From Halomonas fontilapidosi (GTDB taxonomy: Bacteria > Pseudomonadota > Gammaproteobacteria > Pseudomonadales > Halomonadaceae): DNA of 64,000 nucleotides. Location: assembly GCF_014192285.1 (NCBI RefSeq), contig NZ_JACHXQ010000005.1, positions 1 to 64,000 of the forward strand, in the 5' to 3' direction. The translations under genes and the position numbers were made by a program. Shown in pieces: positions 29,400 to 37,999 of the stretch (position 1 is its first letter; every line of letters begins with the position of its first letter). The notes beneath the pieces are model-generated. The model made no database searches. It worked only from the letters and a program-made list of their open reading frames with translations, and had not been told where the DNA came from.

Positions 29400-30134
29400 A
29401 TGCCGACCCCCTTCATGAATCGATGGCTTCGCGGCATGGCCCTGTGCAGTGTGTTGCTGTCGAGCGCCTCCGTCGCTCTCGCCGGCAATGACTTCCTGGC
29501 CCAGGCCTACGCACCGAAGCCCTTGCCCCAGAGCTCTCTCGAGCAGAGCCTGACGCGACTGGCGCCAGACGCCGCCCCCCGGGTGCTGCGCCTAGCGGCG
29601 CGTGCGCTCTCCTGCGCTGACCCTCATGCCGAACGCCTGGCGGTGATCGATTTTTCGCTGCCTTCGACAGAACCGCGTCTCTGGGTCTTCGACCTGCAGC
29701 GCGACCAGCTACTTTTCGAGGAACTGGTCTCCCACGGCCAGGGCTCCGGCAATGCCTTGGCCGAGCGTTTCTCCAATATCCCGGAAAGCCACCAGTCAAG
29801 CATCGGCCTGTTTCGCACCATGAACAGCTACCAGGGGCGCAATGGCTACTCGCTCCGTCTCGAGGGCCTCGAGCCCGGCGTCAATGACCTGGCCTACCAG
29901 CGCGCCATCGTCATTCATGGGGCCGATTATGTCAGCGAGGCGTTCATCGAGCAGACCGGGCGCCTCGGCCGCAGCCATGGCTGCCCGGCGGTTCGCCAGG
30001 AAGTCGCGGCGCCGCTGATCGACACCATCAAGGATGACCAATACCTCTTTACCTACTATCCCGATCCCGAGTGGCTGGCGAACTCGAACTTCTTCCATTG
30101 CGATCGCAACGAGGCGCAACTGGCACTCAACTGA
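29400..30134 (+). CDS. Secreted murein L,D-transpeptidase catalytic-domain family protein
   Basis: 244 residues; a start five codons later is possible. A signal peptide (MALCSVLLSSASVALA) leads to one domain. The catalytic motif is RLGRSHGCPAVR (C195), preceded by IVIHGADYVSE. The family is the YkuD-related group with SHGCP at the active site, distinct from the YcbB type across the promoter. It likely acts on periplasmic peptidoglycan, either as transpeptidase or carboxypeptidase. Confidence 0.82.
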   Translation: MPTPFMNRWLRGMALCSVLLSSASVALAGNDFLAQAYAPKPLPQSSLEQSLTRLAPDAAPRVLRLAARALSCADPHAERLAVIDFSLPSTEPRLWVFDLQRDQLLFEELVSHGQGSGNALAERFSNIPESHQSSIGLFRTMNSYQGRNGYSLRLEGLEPGVNDLAYQRAIVIHGADYVSEAFIEQTGRLGRSHGCPAVRQEVAAPLIDTIKDDQYLFTYYPDPEWLANSNFFHCDRNEAQLALN

Positions 30135-30288
30135 TCGGCGTCCTGTGGCCGCCTCTGGCACCACGCTGGCCGTGCGCCAGCGGGCGGGCCATGTCGAAGC
30201 AGTGGCGCTACGTTGAGCGCCAGGATTGCAGCCACCTCTCGGACTGGCCATGCTGAACGTCCATGGGGGACTGGCACAGGAGAGGACG

Positions 30289-30975
30289 ATGCAGCATCGT
30301 GTATTAGTTATTACCGGGGCGTCGAGCGGGATTGGCGCGGCCACCGCCCGGGCCGCCTCGCGGGAGGGTTATAAGCTGGTACTGGCTGCCCGCTCCCGAG
30401 AGAAGCTGACGGCCCTGGCCGAGGAGTTGGGCCCGGAGAACGTGCTCGCCATGGGCTGTGACGTAACCGCCATGGAGGACCTTCAGGCCATGGTCGAGCA
30501 GGCCATGGAGCGCTTCGGTCGCATCGATGCCGTCTTTGCCAATGCAGGACGTGGCGGCTCACCGGGAGGCTTCAGTGGCGGCGACCACGAGGCCTGGCGA
30601 GACATGATCCTGACCAATATCTACGGGGTTGGCTTGACCCTGCAGGCCACCCTGCCGGCGCTGCGCCGCAGCCGTGGCCATGTCCTGCTGACCGGGTCGG
30701 CCGCCGGTCGTGCCACCATTCCCGGCTCCATGTACGGCGCCACCAAGTGGGCGGTCAGCGGGATCGGCTATAACCTGCGCGAGGAATTACGGGGCAGCGG
30801 CATCCGGGTCACCCTCATCGAGCCCGGGATGGTCGATACCCCTTTCTTCGACGAACCCCCGGAGCACGCTCTGGAAGATCGCGATATCGCCAGCGCGGTG
30901 ACCTATGCGCTGGGGCAGCCAGCGCATGTGGACGTCAACGAGATCCTGGTTCGCCCCACGCCGCCGCTGGAATGA
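30289..30975 (+). CDS. Short-chain dehydrogenase/reductase
   Basis: 228 residues from the ATG at 30289, with AGGAGAGGA directly upstream. Classic SDR motifs: TGASSGIG for nucleotide binding, FANAGRGG after strand 4, and the catalytic Ser plus YGATK (Tyr and Lys). NADP preference is suggested by the basic AARSREKL after strand 2. The substrate is not known. The peroxiredoxin gene follows after 50 bp. Confidence 0.88.
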   Translation: MQHRVLVITGASSGIGAATARAASREGYKLVLAARSREKLTALAEELGPENVLAMGCDVTAMEDLQAMVEQAMERFGRIDAVFANAGRGGSPGGFSGGDHEAWRDMILTNIYGVGLTLQATLPALRRSRGHVLLTGSAAGRATIPGSMYGATKWAVSGIGYNLREELRGSGIRVTLIEPGMVDTPFFDEPPEHALEDRDIASAVTYALGQPAHVDVNEILVRPTPPLE

Positions 30976-31025
30976 CCCACCGTTCAACACACCAATAACG
31001 CTTCCCCCCAACCAGAGGCTACGCC

Positions 31026-31511
31026 ATGACGCTCTCGATCGGTGACAAGATTCCGGACATTACCCTTAAGACCAATGGCCCCGATGGGCCACAGGACCTT
31101 TCCACCGGTGACTTCTTCGCCGATAAACGCGTGGTACTTTTCGCGGTGCCCGGTGCCTTCACCCCCGGCTGCTCGAATACCCATATGCCCGGCTTCGTGG
31201 TACATGCCGATGACATCCTGGCCAAAGACGTCGATGAGCTCGCCTGCATCGCGGTGAATGATGCCTTCGTGATGGATGCCTGGCAGAAGAACCAGAATGC
31301 CGAGGCCATCACCATGCTGGCCGACGGCAACGCCGACTTTACCCGTGCCATCGGCATGGACAAGGATGCCACGGCCGGCGGCATGGGCATCCGCAGCCAC
31401 CGCTATGCCTTGATCGCCTATGACGGCGTGGTGGAGTATCTCGGCGTCGATACCGAGAAGGGCGTGGTGGACAAGAGCAGTGCCGAGACGATCCTCGACA
31501 GGCTTGGCTAG
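31026..31511 (+). CDS. Prx5-type peroxiredoxin
   Basis: 161 residues, GAGG before the ATG. The peroxidatic cysteine is C49 in GAFTPGCSNTHMPGF, the hallmark of the Prx5/hybrid group. A second cysteine (C74, ELACIAV) is present but not at the usual resolving position. The protein lacks the glutaredoxin domain found in some marine relatives. It reduces hydroperoxides using glutathione/glutaredoxin or thioredoxin. Cytosolic. Confidence 0.92.
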   Translation: MTLSIGDKIPDITLKTNGPDGPQDLSTGDFFADKRVVLFAVPGAFTPGCSNTHMPGFVVHADDILAKDVDELACIAVNDAFVMDAWQKNQNAEAITMLADGNADFTRAIGMDKDATAGGMGIRSHRYALIAYDGVVEYLGVDTEKGVVDKSSAETILDRLG

Positions 31512-31942
31512 ATTCCCCCTGCCACCTGTCTCATGGCCTGGCTGCTCCCCGCCCGTTACGGCAGCCAGGTCCTGACGTTCGAGTACCATTTTCCTGGTAG
31601 CCTGTCAGCCCCTCCTTCCCCCCGAGCCACTGGAAAAAGAATGCAGCCCTCTGTTTAATCGAAATTTTTCCGGAAAAGCTGAGAAGGCTCATACTCTCCA
31701 TGAGGCATCCACCGGTTCTGTAACATCACTTTACAATCGCTCAGGGCCGACCAACACTTATCGCGTCGCTCCCAACGCCACGATGCCTTGGTGCTCGCGG
31801 GCTAGGGGCCAGTAGATGGACTGCTGCCAGTGGGGTACACCAGAACACCAGACACGTGGGCCCAAGCCCCGTGGCTAAGACTCGCCTTTCGCAAGGCCTG
31901 ATCACCATCAGCAATGGTTGCCCGCAACCACGAGGGAACGAG
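31512..31942. other. Intergenic region upstream of the sigma-54 activator gene
   Basis: About 430 bp with no convincing gene. Just after the peroxiredoxin stop, CCTGGCTGC (31537-31545) and GCAGCCAGG (31561-31569) form a perfect 9-bp stem with a 15-base loop, without a T run, possibly a weak terminator. The rest is somewhat A+T-richer and should hold the activator promoter. No clear -35/-10 pair could be assigned. Confidence 0.4.
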
Positions 31943-33358
31943 ATGATGGAGCCATCCAGGCAACTCATGACAGTAGGGAACACAACCTCTTTTCAGGATA
32001 CGCTTAAACAGCTTTCAAGTTATGGTTGGTCGATCCACCATGCCGATAATGCGCAGGAAGCGTTTGAGTTATTGAACAGGGAGGCCTGCCGAGTCGGATT
32101 GGCCGCCATCGATTCGTCGGGGGGGTCGCTTCCCCTGGAAGTTGACACCAGGCCCGGCTTGTCGCAGGTCCAGTGGGTGGCAATCCTCGAACATAATGTA
32201 TTGCAGCACGACAAGGCTCGCGACCTGATCTACAACGCCTGCTATGCTTATCAGGCCCGCCCTATCGATGTGAGAAGACTCGATATACTGCTGGGTAGCG
32301 CACTGGGCATGGCGAGTCTCCATGAAGATCACTCCATCTCGACGCTTTTCTGTCCGGACGACAGCTACCACATGGTCGGCGAGAGCCCGATCATGCAACA
32401 GCTCTACCGAACCATCTACAAGGTGGCCGCTGCCGAGGCTCCCGTGCTGATTACCGGGGAATCCGGAACCGGGAAAGAACTCACGGCCCGTGCTATCCAT
32501 GCCCATTCATCCCGATGCCATGGCCCGTTCAATGTCGTCAATTGTGGGGCTCTGCCTTCCGGTCTCATTCAGTCCGAACTCTTCGGCCATGAGAAAGGGG
32601 CCTTCACCAGCGCAAACCAACGCAAGATTGGCATCATAGAGAGCTCACAGGGAGGCACGCTTTTTCTCGACGAGATCGGAGATCTACCCCTGGACATGCA
32701 GGTCAATCTGCTTCGCTTCCTGGAAAACCTCAAGGTGTTTCGCGTTGGTGGACTCCAGGAGATTCCCGTCGATGTCAGAGTCCTGGCCGCCACCCACGTC
32801 GATCTCGAGAGGGCAGTGGAAAGGGGAGAGTTCCGCGAGGATCTCTATCACCGGATCAATGTGCTTCAAGTCAGGACACCGGCGCTCAGGGAACACCCGG
32901 AAGACATCGAGCCGCTCGCCCGCTTCTTCTTCCAGAAGTTCTCTTCGGAAAAGCCAACTCGGGTTAGTGGGTTCAGCCGAGACTGTGCGGTGGTCATGCG
33001 GCAGCACCCCTGGCCGGGGAACATACGCGAACTGGTCAATCGGGTCCGGCGTTCCATGGTCATGTGCGAACACCGGCTCATCACGCCCTCCGACATGGGG
33101 CTGGAACGACGCCAAACCCTTTCCCGTGACGCCGATACCCTGCAGCAGGTCCGCGACATGGCAGAGTCGGACGCCATCAGAGCCGCCCTAGCACGCAACA
33201 AGCACAAGGTGCTGCACGCAGCACGGGAGCTGGGTGTTTCACGAGTCACCCTGTACCGACTCCTCGAGAAGCACAGCATCGACAAGAACGGAGGTTCGGT
33301 TAATGGAAAGACGGTTGATCCATCGACATCCGGATTCGTTCAACTAACCTCAACATGA
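31943..33358 (+). CDS. Sigma-54-dependent activator with VpsR-like N-terminal receiver domain
   Basis: 471 residues from the ATG at 31943 (GAGGGAA upstream). Residues 1-120 look like a divergent receiver domain with D57 where the phospho-acceptor would be, as in VpsR. The AAA+ domain has GESGTGKE (172-179), GAFTSA (219-224) in place of GAFTGA, Walker B TLFLDEIGDLP (239-249) and R-finger region HPWPGNIREL. A Fis-type HTH ends the protein (KVLHAARELGVSRVTLYRLL). Domain order matches VpsR/FleQ-type regulators of biofilm genes. It is followed by the barrel gene and faces an operon with a -24/-12 promoter. Confidence 0.88.
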   Translation: MMEPSRQLMTVGNTTSFQDTLKQLSSYGWSIHHADNAQEAFELLNREACRVGLAAIDSSGGSLPLEVDTRPGLSQVQWVAILEHNVLQHDKARDLIYNACYAYQARPIDVRRLDILLGSALGMASLHEDHSISTLFCPDDSYHMVGESPIMQQLYRTIYKVAAAEAPVLITGESGTGKELTARAIHAHSSRCHGPFNVVNCGALPSGLIQSELFGHEKGAFTSANQRKIGIIESSQGGTLFLDEIGDLPLDMQVNLLRFLENLKVFRVGGLQEIPVDVRVLAATHVDLERAVERGEFREDLYHRINVLQVRTPALREHPEDIEPLARFFFQKFSSEKPTRVSGFSRDCAVVMRQHPWPGNIRELVNRVRRSMVMCEHRLITPSDMGLERRQTLSRDADTLQQVRDMAESDAIRAALARNKHKVLHAARELGVSRVTLYRLLEKHSIDKNGGSVNGKTVDPSTSGFVQLTST

Positions 33359-33476
33359 TGGATGGGGCGCGTAGCGGTCTACTGATCAGCCCCATTCATA
33401 TCAGGAGGTTGAACAGGTACATGCCTCTCCGGGGCGGATGAGGCACTACTCAAGCAAGAAGAACAGGAAGGGAACC

Positions 33477-34568
33477 ATGAGCTCACGAGCCAAGAACATC
33501 CTCTACACGACCGGTATGCTATCGATAATCGGCTGCACGCCCGTTCTGGCCCAGCAGTCGGCACAGGATGCGCAGATCCAGCCGGTCGGCCAGGAGCCCG
33601 AGCAGCAGGAGGACCAGCCGGACGTCCAGGCCATGGCGGAATATGGCGGGGTGCTGACGCCCAAGGGCAGGCTGGTACTGGAGCCGGAGTTCCAGTACTC
33701 CCACGAGAGCATCAACCGCATGACGTTCGAGGGCGTGGAGGTATTGAGCACCCTGCTGATCGGGGTGTTCACGGCACAGGATGTCGACCGAGACAACTAT
33801 ACGGCCTCGCTGACCGGCCGGCTGGGCTTTACCGATCGCCTGGAACTCGAGATGAAGGTGCCCTATGTCTATCGAGACGAGTCGAACCGGGTCACGGTCT
33901 CTGAAGTCGACCCCGACTTCACCCTGGATCGCGAGTTATCCAACGATGCGCTGGGCGATATCGAACTGGCCGCTCACTACCAGTTCAACCGTGGCCTGGA
34001 TGGCATGCCCTACTTCATCGGCAACCTGCGCTACAAGAGCACCACCGGCGAAGGGCCCTTCGATATCCGCCGCAACAGCGCCGGTACGCCACTGGAACTG
34101 TCTACCGGCACCGGCTTCCACTCCATCGAGCCCAGCATCACCATGCTGCTCCCCTCCGCCCCGGCCGTCTACTTTGCCAACCTGGGCTATGTCTTCCACC
34201 TGGAGGATGACGTCAACCAGCAAGTTACGCAGGATGATGAAGATCTTTTCATCCGAGATGTGGATCCCGGGGATGCCGTGAGATTGAGCTTCGGCATGGC
34301 CTATTCGATCAATCCGAAGACCTCTTTCACGCTGGGCTACAAGAACGACTTCATCGGGAAGACCAAGACCGAATACGTCAACAACACTACGGGCAGCACT
34401 ACAGAAGTCGATTCTCAGACCTTGAACGTCGGCTCCCTGCTGCTTGGCTGGTCCTACCAGATGAACCCGGATGTCTCCGTCAACCTGGGCCTGGAGCTCG
34501 GCATCACCGAGGATGCCCCTGATACGACCCTGACCCTTCGCATGCCCATCGGCATGAATGTCTTCTAA
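33477..34568 (+). CDS. Outer-membrane beta-barrel protein (Phenol_MetA_deg-like; possible FapF-type secretion pore)
   Basis: 363 residues from the ATG at 33477 (GGAAGGGAA upstream). A signal peptide ends at TPVLAQ. A Gln/Glu-rich linker (about 25-55) precedes about 300 residues of alternating beta-strands (RLVLEPEFQYSHES, YTASLTGRLGFTDRLELEMKVPY, ending RMPIGMNVF). The final Phe is the usual barrel-assembly signal. The overall form resembles transporter-type barrels of the Phenol_MetA_deg family. The short polar plug-like N-terminus and convergent C39 operon recall FapF. The export role is inference from context. Confidence 0.7.
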   Translation: MSSRAKNILYTTGMLSIIGCTPVLAQQSAQDAQIQPVGQEPEQQEDQPDVQAMAEYGGVLTPKGRLVLEPEFQYSHESINRMTFEGVEVLSTLLIGVFTAQDVDRDNYTASLTGRLGFTDRLELEMKVPYVYRDESNRVTVSEVDPDFTLDRELSNDALGDIELAAHYQFNRGLDGMPYFIGNLRYKSTTGEGPFDIRRNSAGTPLELSTGTGFHSIEPSITMLLPSAPAVYFANLGYVFHLEDDVNQQVTQDDEDLFIRDVDPGDAVRLSFGMAYSINPKTSFTLGYKNDFIGKTKTEYVNNTTGSTTEVDSQTLNVGSLLLGWSYQMNPDVSVNLGLELGITEDAPDTTLTLRMPIGMNVF

Positions 34569-34602
34569 CCAAGCCCTATTCTAAACCAATCCCATAAACC
34601 AA

Positions 34603-34627
34603 GACGGCTGCCGATTCGGCAGCCGTC
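34603..34627. terminator. Terminator-like hairpin between convergent barrel gene and secreted-protein operon
   Basis: GACGGCTGCC and GGCAGCCGTC form a perfect 10-bp stem with loop GATTC, 34 bp past the barrel stop and about 90 bp past the end of the converging operon. Only a weak T-rich stretch follows (CGCCTTATT). Confidence 0.65.
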
Positions 34628-34715
34628 GCGCCTTATTGCTCATGTCTTTAACCATGCCCTCTTCCAGTCCAAAGGTGTCTCTCGTTTATCGATACGAGCT
34701 TGGCACTAATGCATA

Positions 34716-35417
34716 TCAGCGCAGGATACCCGAGAGGGAGTCAACAATAGCGGCTCGCTGCTTGGCTGCCCTCAGTGCCCCGACATTGTTGAGCCGAATG
34801 TCGATATCGATCCGCTGCTGGATATCTCGCCCGGAGGCGTTGCTCACCACACCACTGACGATGGCGTTGCGCGTGATGTTGTGCAGGGCCGCCGTGAAAC
34901 CCTTGGTATCGCTCAGGGTCACGCCGGAGAACTCCGCCAGACCCGAGAGATCGACTCCGCCGGGGGTCATGTCGGTCACGGAAAACCCGGTACCGGGCCC
35001 CACCTGGCTGGCTGACATGGAGGGATCACGGAATGTCTGGGAGACGATATCCGTCCCCGCCTTTGTGAAGTTCACCACCGACACCAGCTCGATACTGTTG
35101 TCGATCATCGTCTGCAGCCTGGCGCCGAAATCCACGTCGAGCCCACCGATATTGAAGCCCGCCCGCATCTGACCGAGTTCGGCCTCGGCGATAACGGTTC
35201 CACGATGGAAGTCACCCGTCGTCGAAGACGGAAAAGGCACCTGCGGGTAGAGCTCCGTCGGTACCTGAGTATTAACGTACTGAGTCCATTGGCCATCGAT
35301 CGGCGCATCGTATTCTGACATGGAGGACGCTTGGGTTCCGGCCGCTACCAATACCAGCATAGCGCCGACCCATCGCGCCCCGCCTTGCCTTCGCATTCTT
35401 CTCGCTGGGGATGGCAT
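34716..35417 (-). CDS. Secreted 233-residue protein of the C39 operon (possible FapE-position gene)
   Basis: 233 residues, GGAG before the ATG. A basic N-terminus and hydrophobic stretch (WVGAMLVLVAAGTQASS) form a signal peptide. There is no Cys in the mature part and it is rich in beta-prone and Asn/Ser residues (GFNIGGLDVDF, NAIVSGVVSNASG, IDIDIRLNNVGALRAAK). No known domain was recognised. It starts 15 bp after the C39 gene, so it belongs to the same operon. By order it occupies the slot of FapE, an exported minor fibre component, but sequence similarity cannot be claimed. Confidence 0.7.
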   Translation of the reverse strand: MPSPARRMRRQGGARWVGAMLVLVAAGTQASSMSEYDAPIDGQWTQYVNTQVPTELYPQVPFPSSTTGDFHRGTVIAEAELGQMRAGFNIGGLDVDFGARLQTMIDNSIELVSVVNFTKAGTDIVSQTFRDPSMSASQVGPGTGFSVTDMTPGGVDLSGLAEFSGVTLSDTKGFTAALHNITRNAIVSGVVSNASGRDIQQRIDIDIRLNNVGALRAAKQRAAIVDSLSGILR

Positions 35418-35432
35418 CTTCAGATCTCCTCA

Positions 35433-36137
35433 TCACCGGCCCATCTCATTCCTGGCGGGCAGGGTCAGCAGGCTGGCACCGATGCTGGAGCGGTTCACGC
35501 CTCTCGCCAGCGGTGAATCCGGGCGCACGGCCCAATCCTGCTCATGGTTGAAGTGGTTACGGGCAATCTCGATCTCCTCGCGTGCCCCCAGTACCGTACC
35601 GTTCCAAAGGGACTCGAAATGCTCCCTCGGCACCACCTGGGTGCCTGCCGCGGGATCACCCACCAGGATATTGTCGTCATCGATACCCTTGACGACGACG
35701 AAATGCTTGTAGCCCCCGGTGTCCACCATGGTAATGGCTGGCACCCCGATTCGGATGAAGTCATCCAGGCTGATCCTGAATCCGTCGGCATTTAGCCCCT
35801 GGGCATCCAGGTATCGCTTCATGTCCAGCATGGAAAAACCATGTCGCTGGATCTGCTCCGCATCTCCAGCACGGATCATGCTCTCGAAGACCTCTGCCTC
35901 GCTGGTCTCCCTCTGATAGTGGAAGGTCAGCAGGGTCGCGACGGACGCGGAGCCACAGCTGAAGTCGTACTGTTGGCGAATCACCCTGTCCCAGCCCTTC
36001 TCCTGCAGGCTCTTGGCCTCGACCTGAAAGCTGCCGAAACGATTGGCAATGGCCACCTGGCCGGCATGGGCAACCCCAATACTCCCCATGAGAACGAGTG
36101 ATGCCATGCCACAGCAGAGTTGCCTGGTCAGTTTCAT
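35433..36137 (-). CDS. Periplasmic C39-family peptidase-like protein (FapD-like)
   Basis: 234 residues, AGGGAAG before the ATG. A signal peptide (cleavage near GVAHA) leads to a papain-like C39 domain: QQYDFSCGSASVATLL with C61, the His in GGYKHFVVVKG (H145) and the Asp in ILVGDPAAG (D161). All three catalytic residues are present. Unlike bacteriocin exporters it is not fused to an ABC transporter. Free secreted C39 proteins of this size are found as FapD in the Pseudomonas functional-amyloid operon. It is flanked by secreted-protein genes and probably processes one of them. Confidence 0.85.
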   Translation of the reverse strand: MKLTRQLCCGMASLVLMGSIGVAHAGQVAIANRFGSFQVEAKSLQEKGWDRVIRQQYDFSCGSASVATLLTFHYQRETSEAEVFESMIRAGDAEQIQRHGFSMLDMKRYLDAQGLNADGFRISLDDFIRIGVPAITMVDTGGYKHFVVVKGIDDDNILVGDPAAGTQVVPREHFESLWNGTVLGAREEIEIARNHFNHEQDWAVRPDSPLARGVNRSSIGASLLTLPARNEMGR

Positions 36138-36187
36138 GGCAAGTCTTCCCTTGGCTGGAAAATCATATATCCGAACCCCATCGGGGC

Positions 36188-36616
36188 TCAGTTGGCGATA
36201 AAGACACTGATGCCCACCGCATTGTTGATGGAATTCCCGTTGCCGGTCACGGCGCTGAAGATTCCCGTACCGCTATAGCTTCCCAACGCATCGGGGGCAA
36301 AGCTGATGTTCCCGGAGACCATGTCGCCACCGATATCGAAGGAGGTATCCGTTACCGAGGCCTTAAGGTTCTGGACGCTTTTTACCGTGGTGAGGTTGAC
36401 GATCGCATCTCCCTCCCTGGCTCGCGCCTTGCCCATCTCTTCCGGGTCCATTCCTTCCATCGCGGCAAAACCTTCCGCCTGGGGCGAGTGGCGATTCTCT
36501 GCCTGGCTCTGTGGCGTACCGAGGGTCAGCAGCACCAAGGAGAGAGCGAGAGCCATCAACTTTAATTGTCGGTGAGATAATGTAGAAAGAGTTGAACTGA
36601 CTAATGACACCTTCAT
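36188..36616 (-). CDS. Small secreted protein of the C39 operon
   Basis: 142 residues, ribosome site GGGAG. A signal peptide (LMALALSLVLLTLGTPQSQA) is followed by a short acidic segment and a beta-rich C-terminus (TSFDIGGDMVSGNISF, SGTGIFSAVTGNGNSINN, AVGISVFIAN). The last block resembles the C-terminal block of the Gly-rich protein in Gly/Asn/Ser composition and in an INN motif. No known domain. It is 50 bp before the C39 gene and 104 bp after the Gly-rich gene. It may be a minor subunit, nucleator or chaperone (inference). Confidence 0.7.
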   Translation of the reverse strand: MKVSLVSSTLSTLSHRQLKLMALALSLVLLTLGTPQSQAENRHSPQAEGFAAMEGMDPEEMGKARAREGDAIVNLTTVKSVQNLKASVTDTSFDIGGDMVSGNISFAPDALGSYSGTGIFSAVTGNGNSINNAVGISVFIAN

Positions 36617-36657
36617 GGCCTTACTCCCGGTATCTTGTCCATAGGACAGTTCACCAA

Positions 36658-36689
36658 GGGAGCCAGTGGAGTTGCCCCCACCAGCTCCC
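36658..36689 (-). promoter_or_regulatory. Intercistronic mRNA hairpin after the Gly-rich gene
   Basis: On the minus-strand transcript a 13-bp stem with several G-U pairs (GGGAGCTGGTGGG against TCCACTGGCTCCC) encloses loop GGCAAC. No T run follows, so it is more likely an RNA-stabilising or attenuating structure than a full terminator. A second smaller stem (GAGCGC / GCGCTC, 36699-36716) lies closer to the stop codon. Confidence 0.55.
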
Positions 36690-36720
36690 GGCTCACGCGA
36701 GCGCGTCAGAGCGCTCCCTA

Positions 36721-37887
36721 TCAGTTGGTGCCGATGCTCACGTTGCTGTGAGCCGCGACGTTGGTGCCGGACACCTGGGAGTTGTAGAGGCCGGTGGACA
36801 CGTTCATGTTGTTGATGCCACCGAACACCCCGGCCGCGACGGACACGTTGGCCGCCCCGGTCGCCAGGCTGGCAGCGCCACCATTGCCACCGTTGCCGCC
36901 TGCACCACCATTGCCGGCGTAGGCATAGGCGTCACCGGTGGTTGCACTGCCACCGCCACCGCCACCGCCATTGCCATTTCCGCCGTTCCCGGCCACAGCG
37001 CCAGCATCACCACCGGCACCACCGGCTCCTGCCGTGGCCGTGCCACTACCAGTGCCAGAGGCACTGCCTGAACCGTTCCCTGCTCCACCGGTACCGGAAG
37101 TTGCGGTAGCGCCAGCACCTGAATCGGAGGCAGCATCCTGCGAACCGCCAGAGGCCAGGAAGCCACCGTCACCGGCATCGTCATTATCCGCAATGGCACC
37201 CGAGCTGGAGCCAGCGGCTGCACCAGCGTCACCACCCTCGCCGGAACCCAGGCCAAGACCAAGTCCCATGCCAGTGCCACCAGCATTGCCACCTGATGCA
37301 TCGGTACCGGTTGAGGCACCAGCACCACCACCATTGCCACCGTTTCCGGTGCCGCCATTACCGCCGACACCAATGCCGACGTTAGCGGCAATGGAGCTAC
37401 CTCCGGTGCCACCACTAGCACCAGCAGCACCCTGTGCGCCGTTGATGCGGATGCCGGCCCCATTGACGGTGGAGTTGAGCTCCTGAATGGAAACCACACT
37501 GGTAGAGGTGTTGTAGGACTCGCTCATGGCCCAGGCGTCACCGCCACGGCCGGTTGAGCCTCCGGTACCACCCATGCCACTCCCAGTAGCATAACCACCG
37601 GTGCCGGCGCCACCGGTACCACCGGCACCACCTCCGCCACCGAAGAAGTCATCAGAGTCATCATCTCCGCCATTGGCACTGCCACCGGTACCTCCACCGG
37701 CAAGCCCAAGCCCGAATCCGGCTCCGCCATTTGCCTGGCCGCTGTTACCTCCGGTGGCATTGGCATTTGACGTCACATTCTGATTAACGTTATCAGCTGC
37801 ACCAACACTCGGGTTGGCATGCGCCGTCGAGATAGCCATCACGAGGGCCAGCAGCGGGGTACCCGCAATTACGAGATACTTTTTCAT
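36721..37887 (-). CDS. Secreted Gly/Ala/Ser-rich low-complexity protein, candidate fibre subunit
   Basis: 388 residues from the second ATG (37887), chosen because GGAG is eight bases upstream; the ATG at 37893 is only two bases from it. A signal peptide ends at STAHA. The body is extreme in Gly, with Gly-Gly-x repeats (GGAGGTGGAGTGG types) and no Cys. Two non-repeat blocks break it: a central one (SYNTSTSVVSIQELNSTVNG) and the C-terminus (GGINNMNVSTGLYNSQVSG and NVAAHSNVSIG), both with Asn/Ser/Val strands of amyloid-like character. It is the first gene of the operon, behind a -24/-12 promoter. No known family was recognised. Confidence 0.75.
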   Translation of the reverse strand: MKKYLVIAGTPLLALVMAISTAHANPSVGAADNVNQNVTSNANATGGNSGQANGGAGFGLGLAGGGTGGSANGGDDDSDDFFGGGGGAGGTGGAGTGGYATGSGMGGTGGSTGRGGDAWAMSESYNTSTSVVSIQELNSTVNGAGIRINGAQGAAGASGGTGGSSIAANVGIGVGGNGGTGNGGNGGGAGASTGTDASGGNAGGTGMGLGLGLGSGEGGDAGAAAGSSSGAIADNDDAGDGGFLASGGSQDAASDSGAGATATSGTGGAGNGSGSASGTGSGTATAGAGGAGGDAGAVAGNGGNGNGGGGGGGSATTGDAYAYAGNGGAGGNGGNGGAASLATGAANVSVAAGVFGGINNMNVSTGLYNSQVSGTNVAAHSNVSIGTN

Positions 37888-37999
37888 GATCATGTCTCCA
37901 TTTGTTGTGTCTGCTGCAGCCTGCGAACTCGCGCCATCGTCCTAAGGATTTATTCGGGACCCTTGAATGACGCATCCTGCTCGCAGTCACCAACCCATG

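Noticed and set aside
30156..30171. TGGCACCACGCTGGCC as a second -24/-12 promoter before the SDR gene
   Set aside because: GG and GC are ten bases apart, but the -12 element lacks TTGC and the site lies in ordinary G+C-rich sequence with no activator site. Chance is likely.
36721..37887. Gly-rich region as a tandem DNA repeat or CRISPR-like array
   Set aside because: The GGN-rich codons are degenerate and in frame, with a signal peptide and stop; there are no equal-length repeats with unique spacers.
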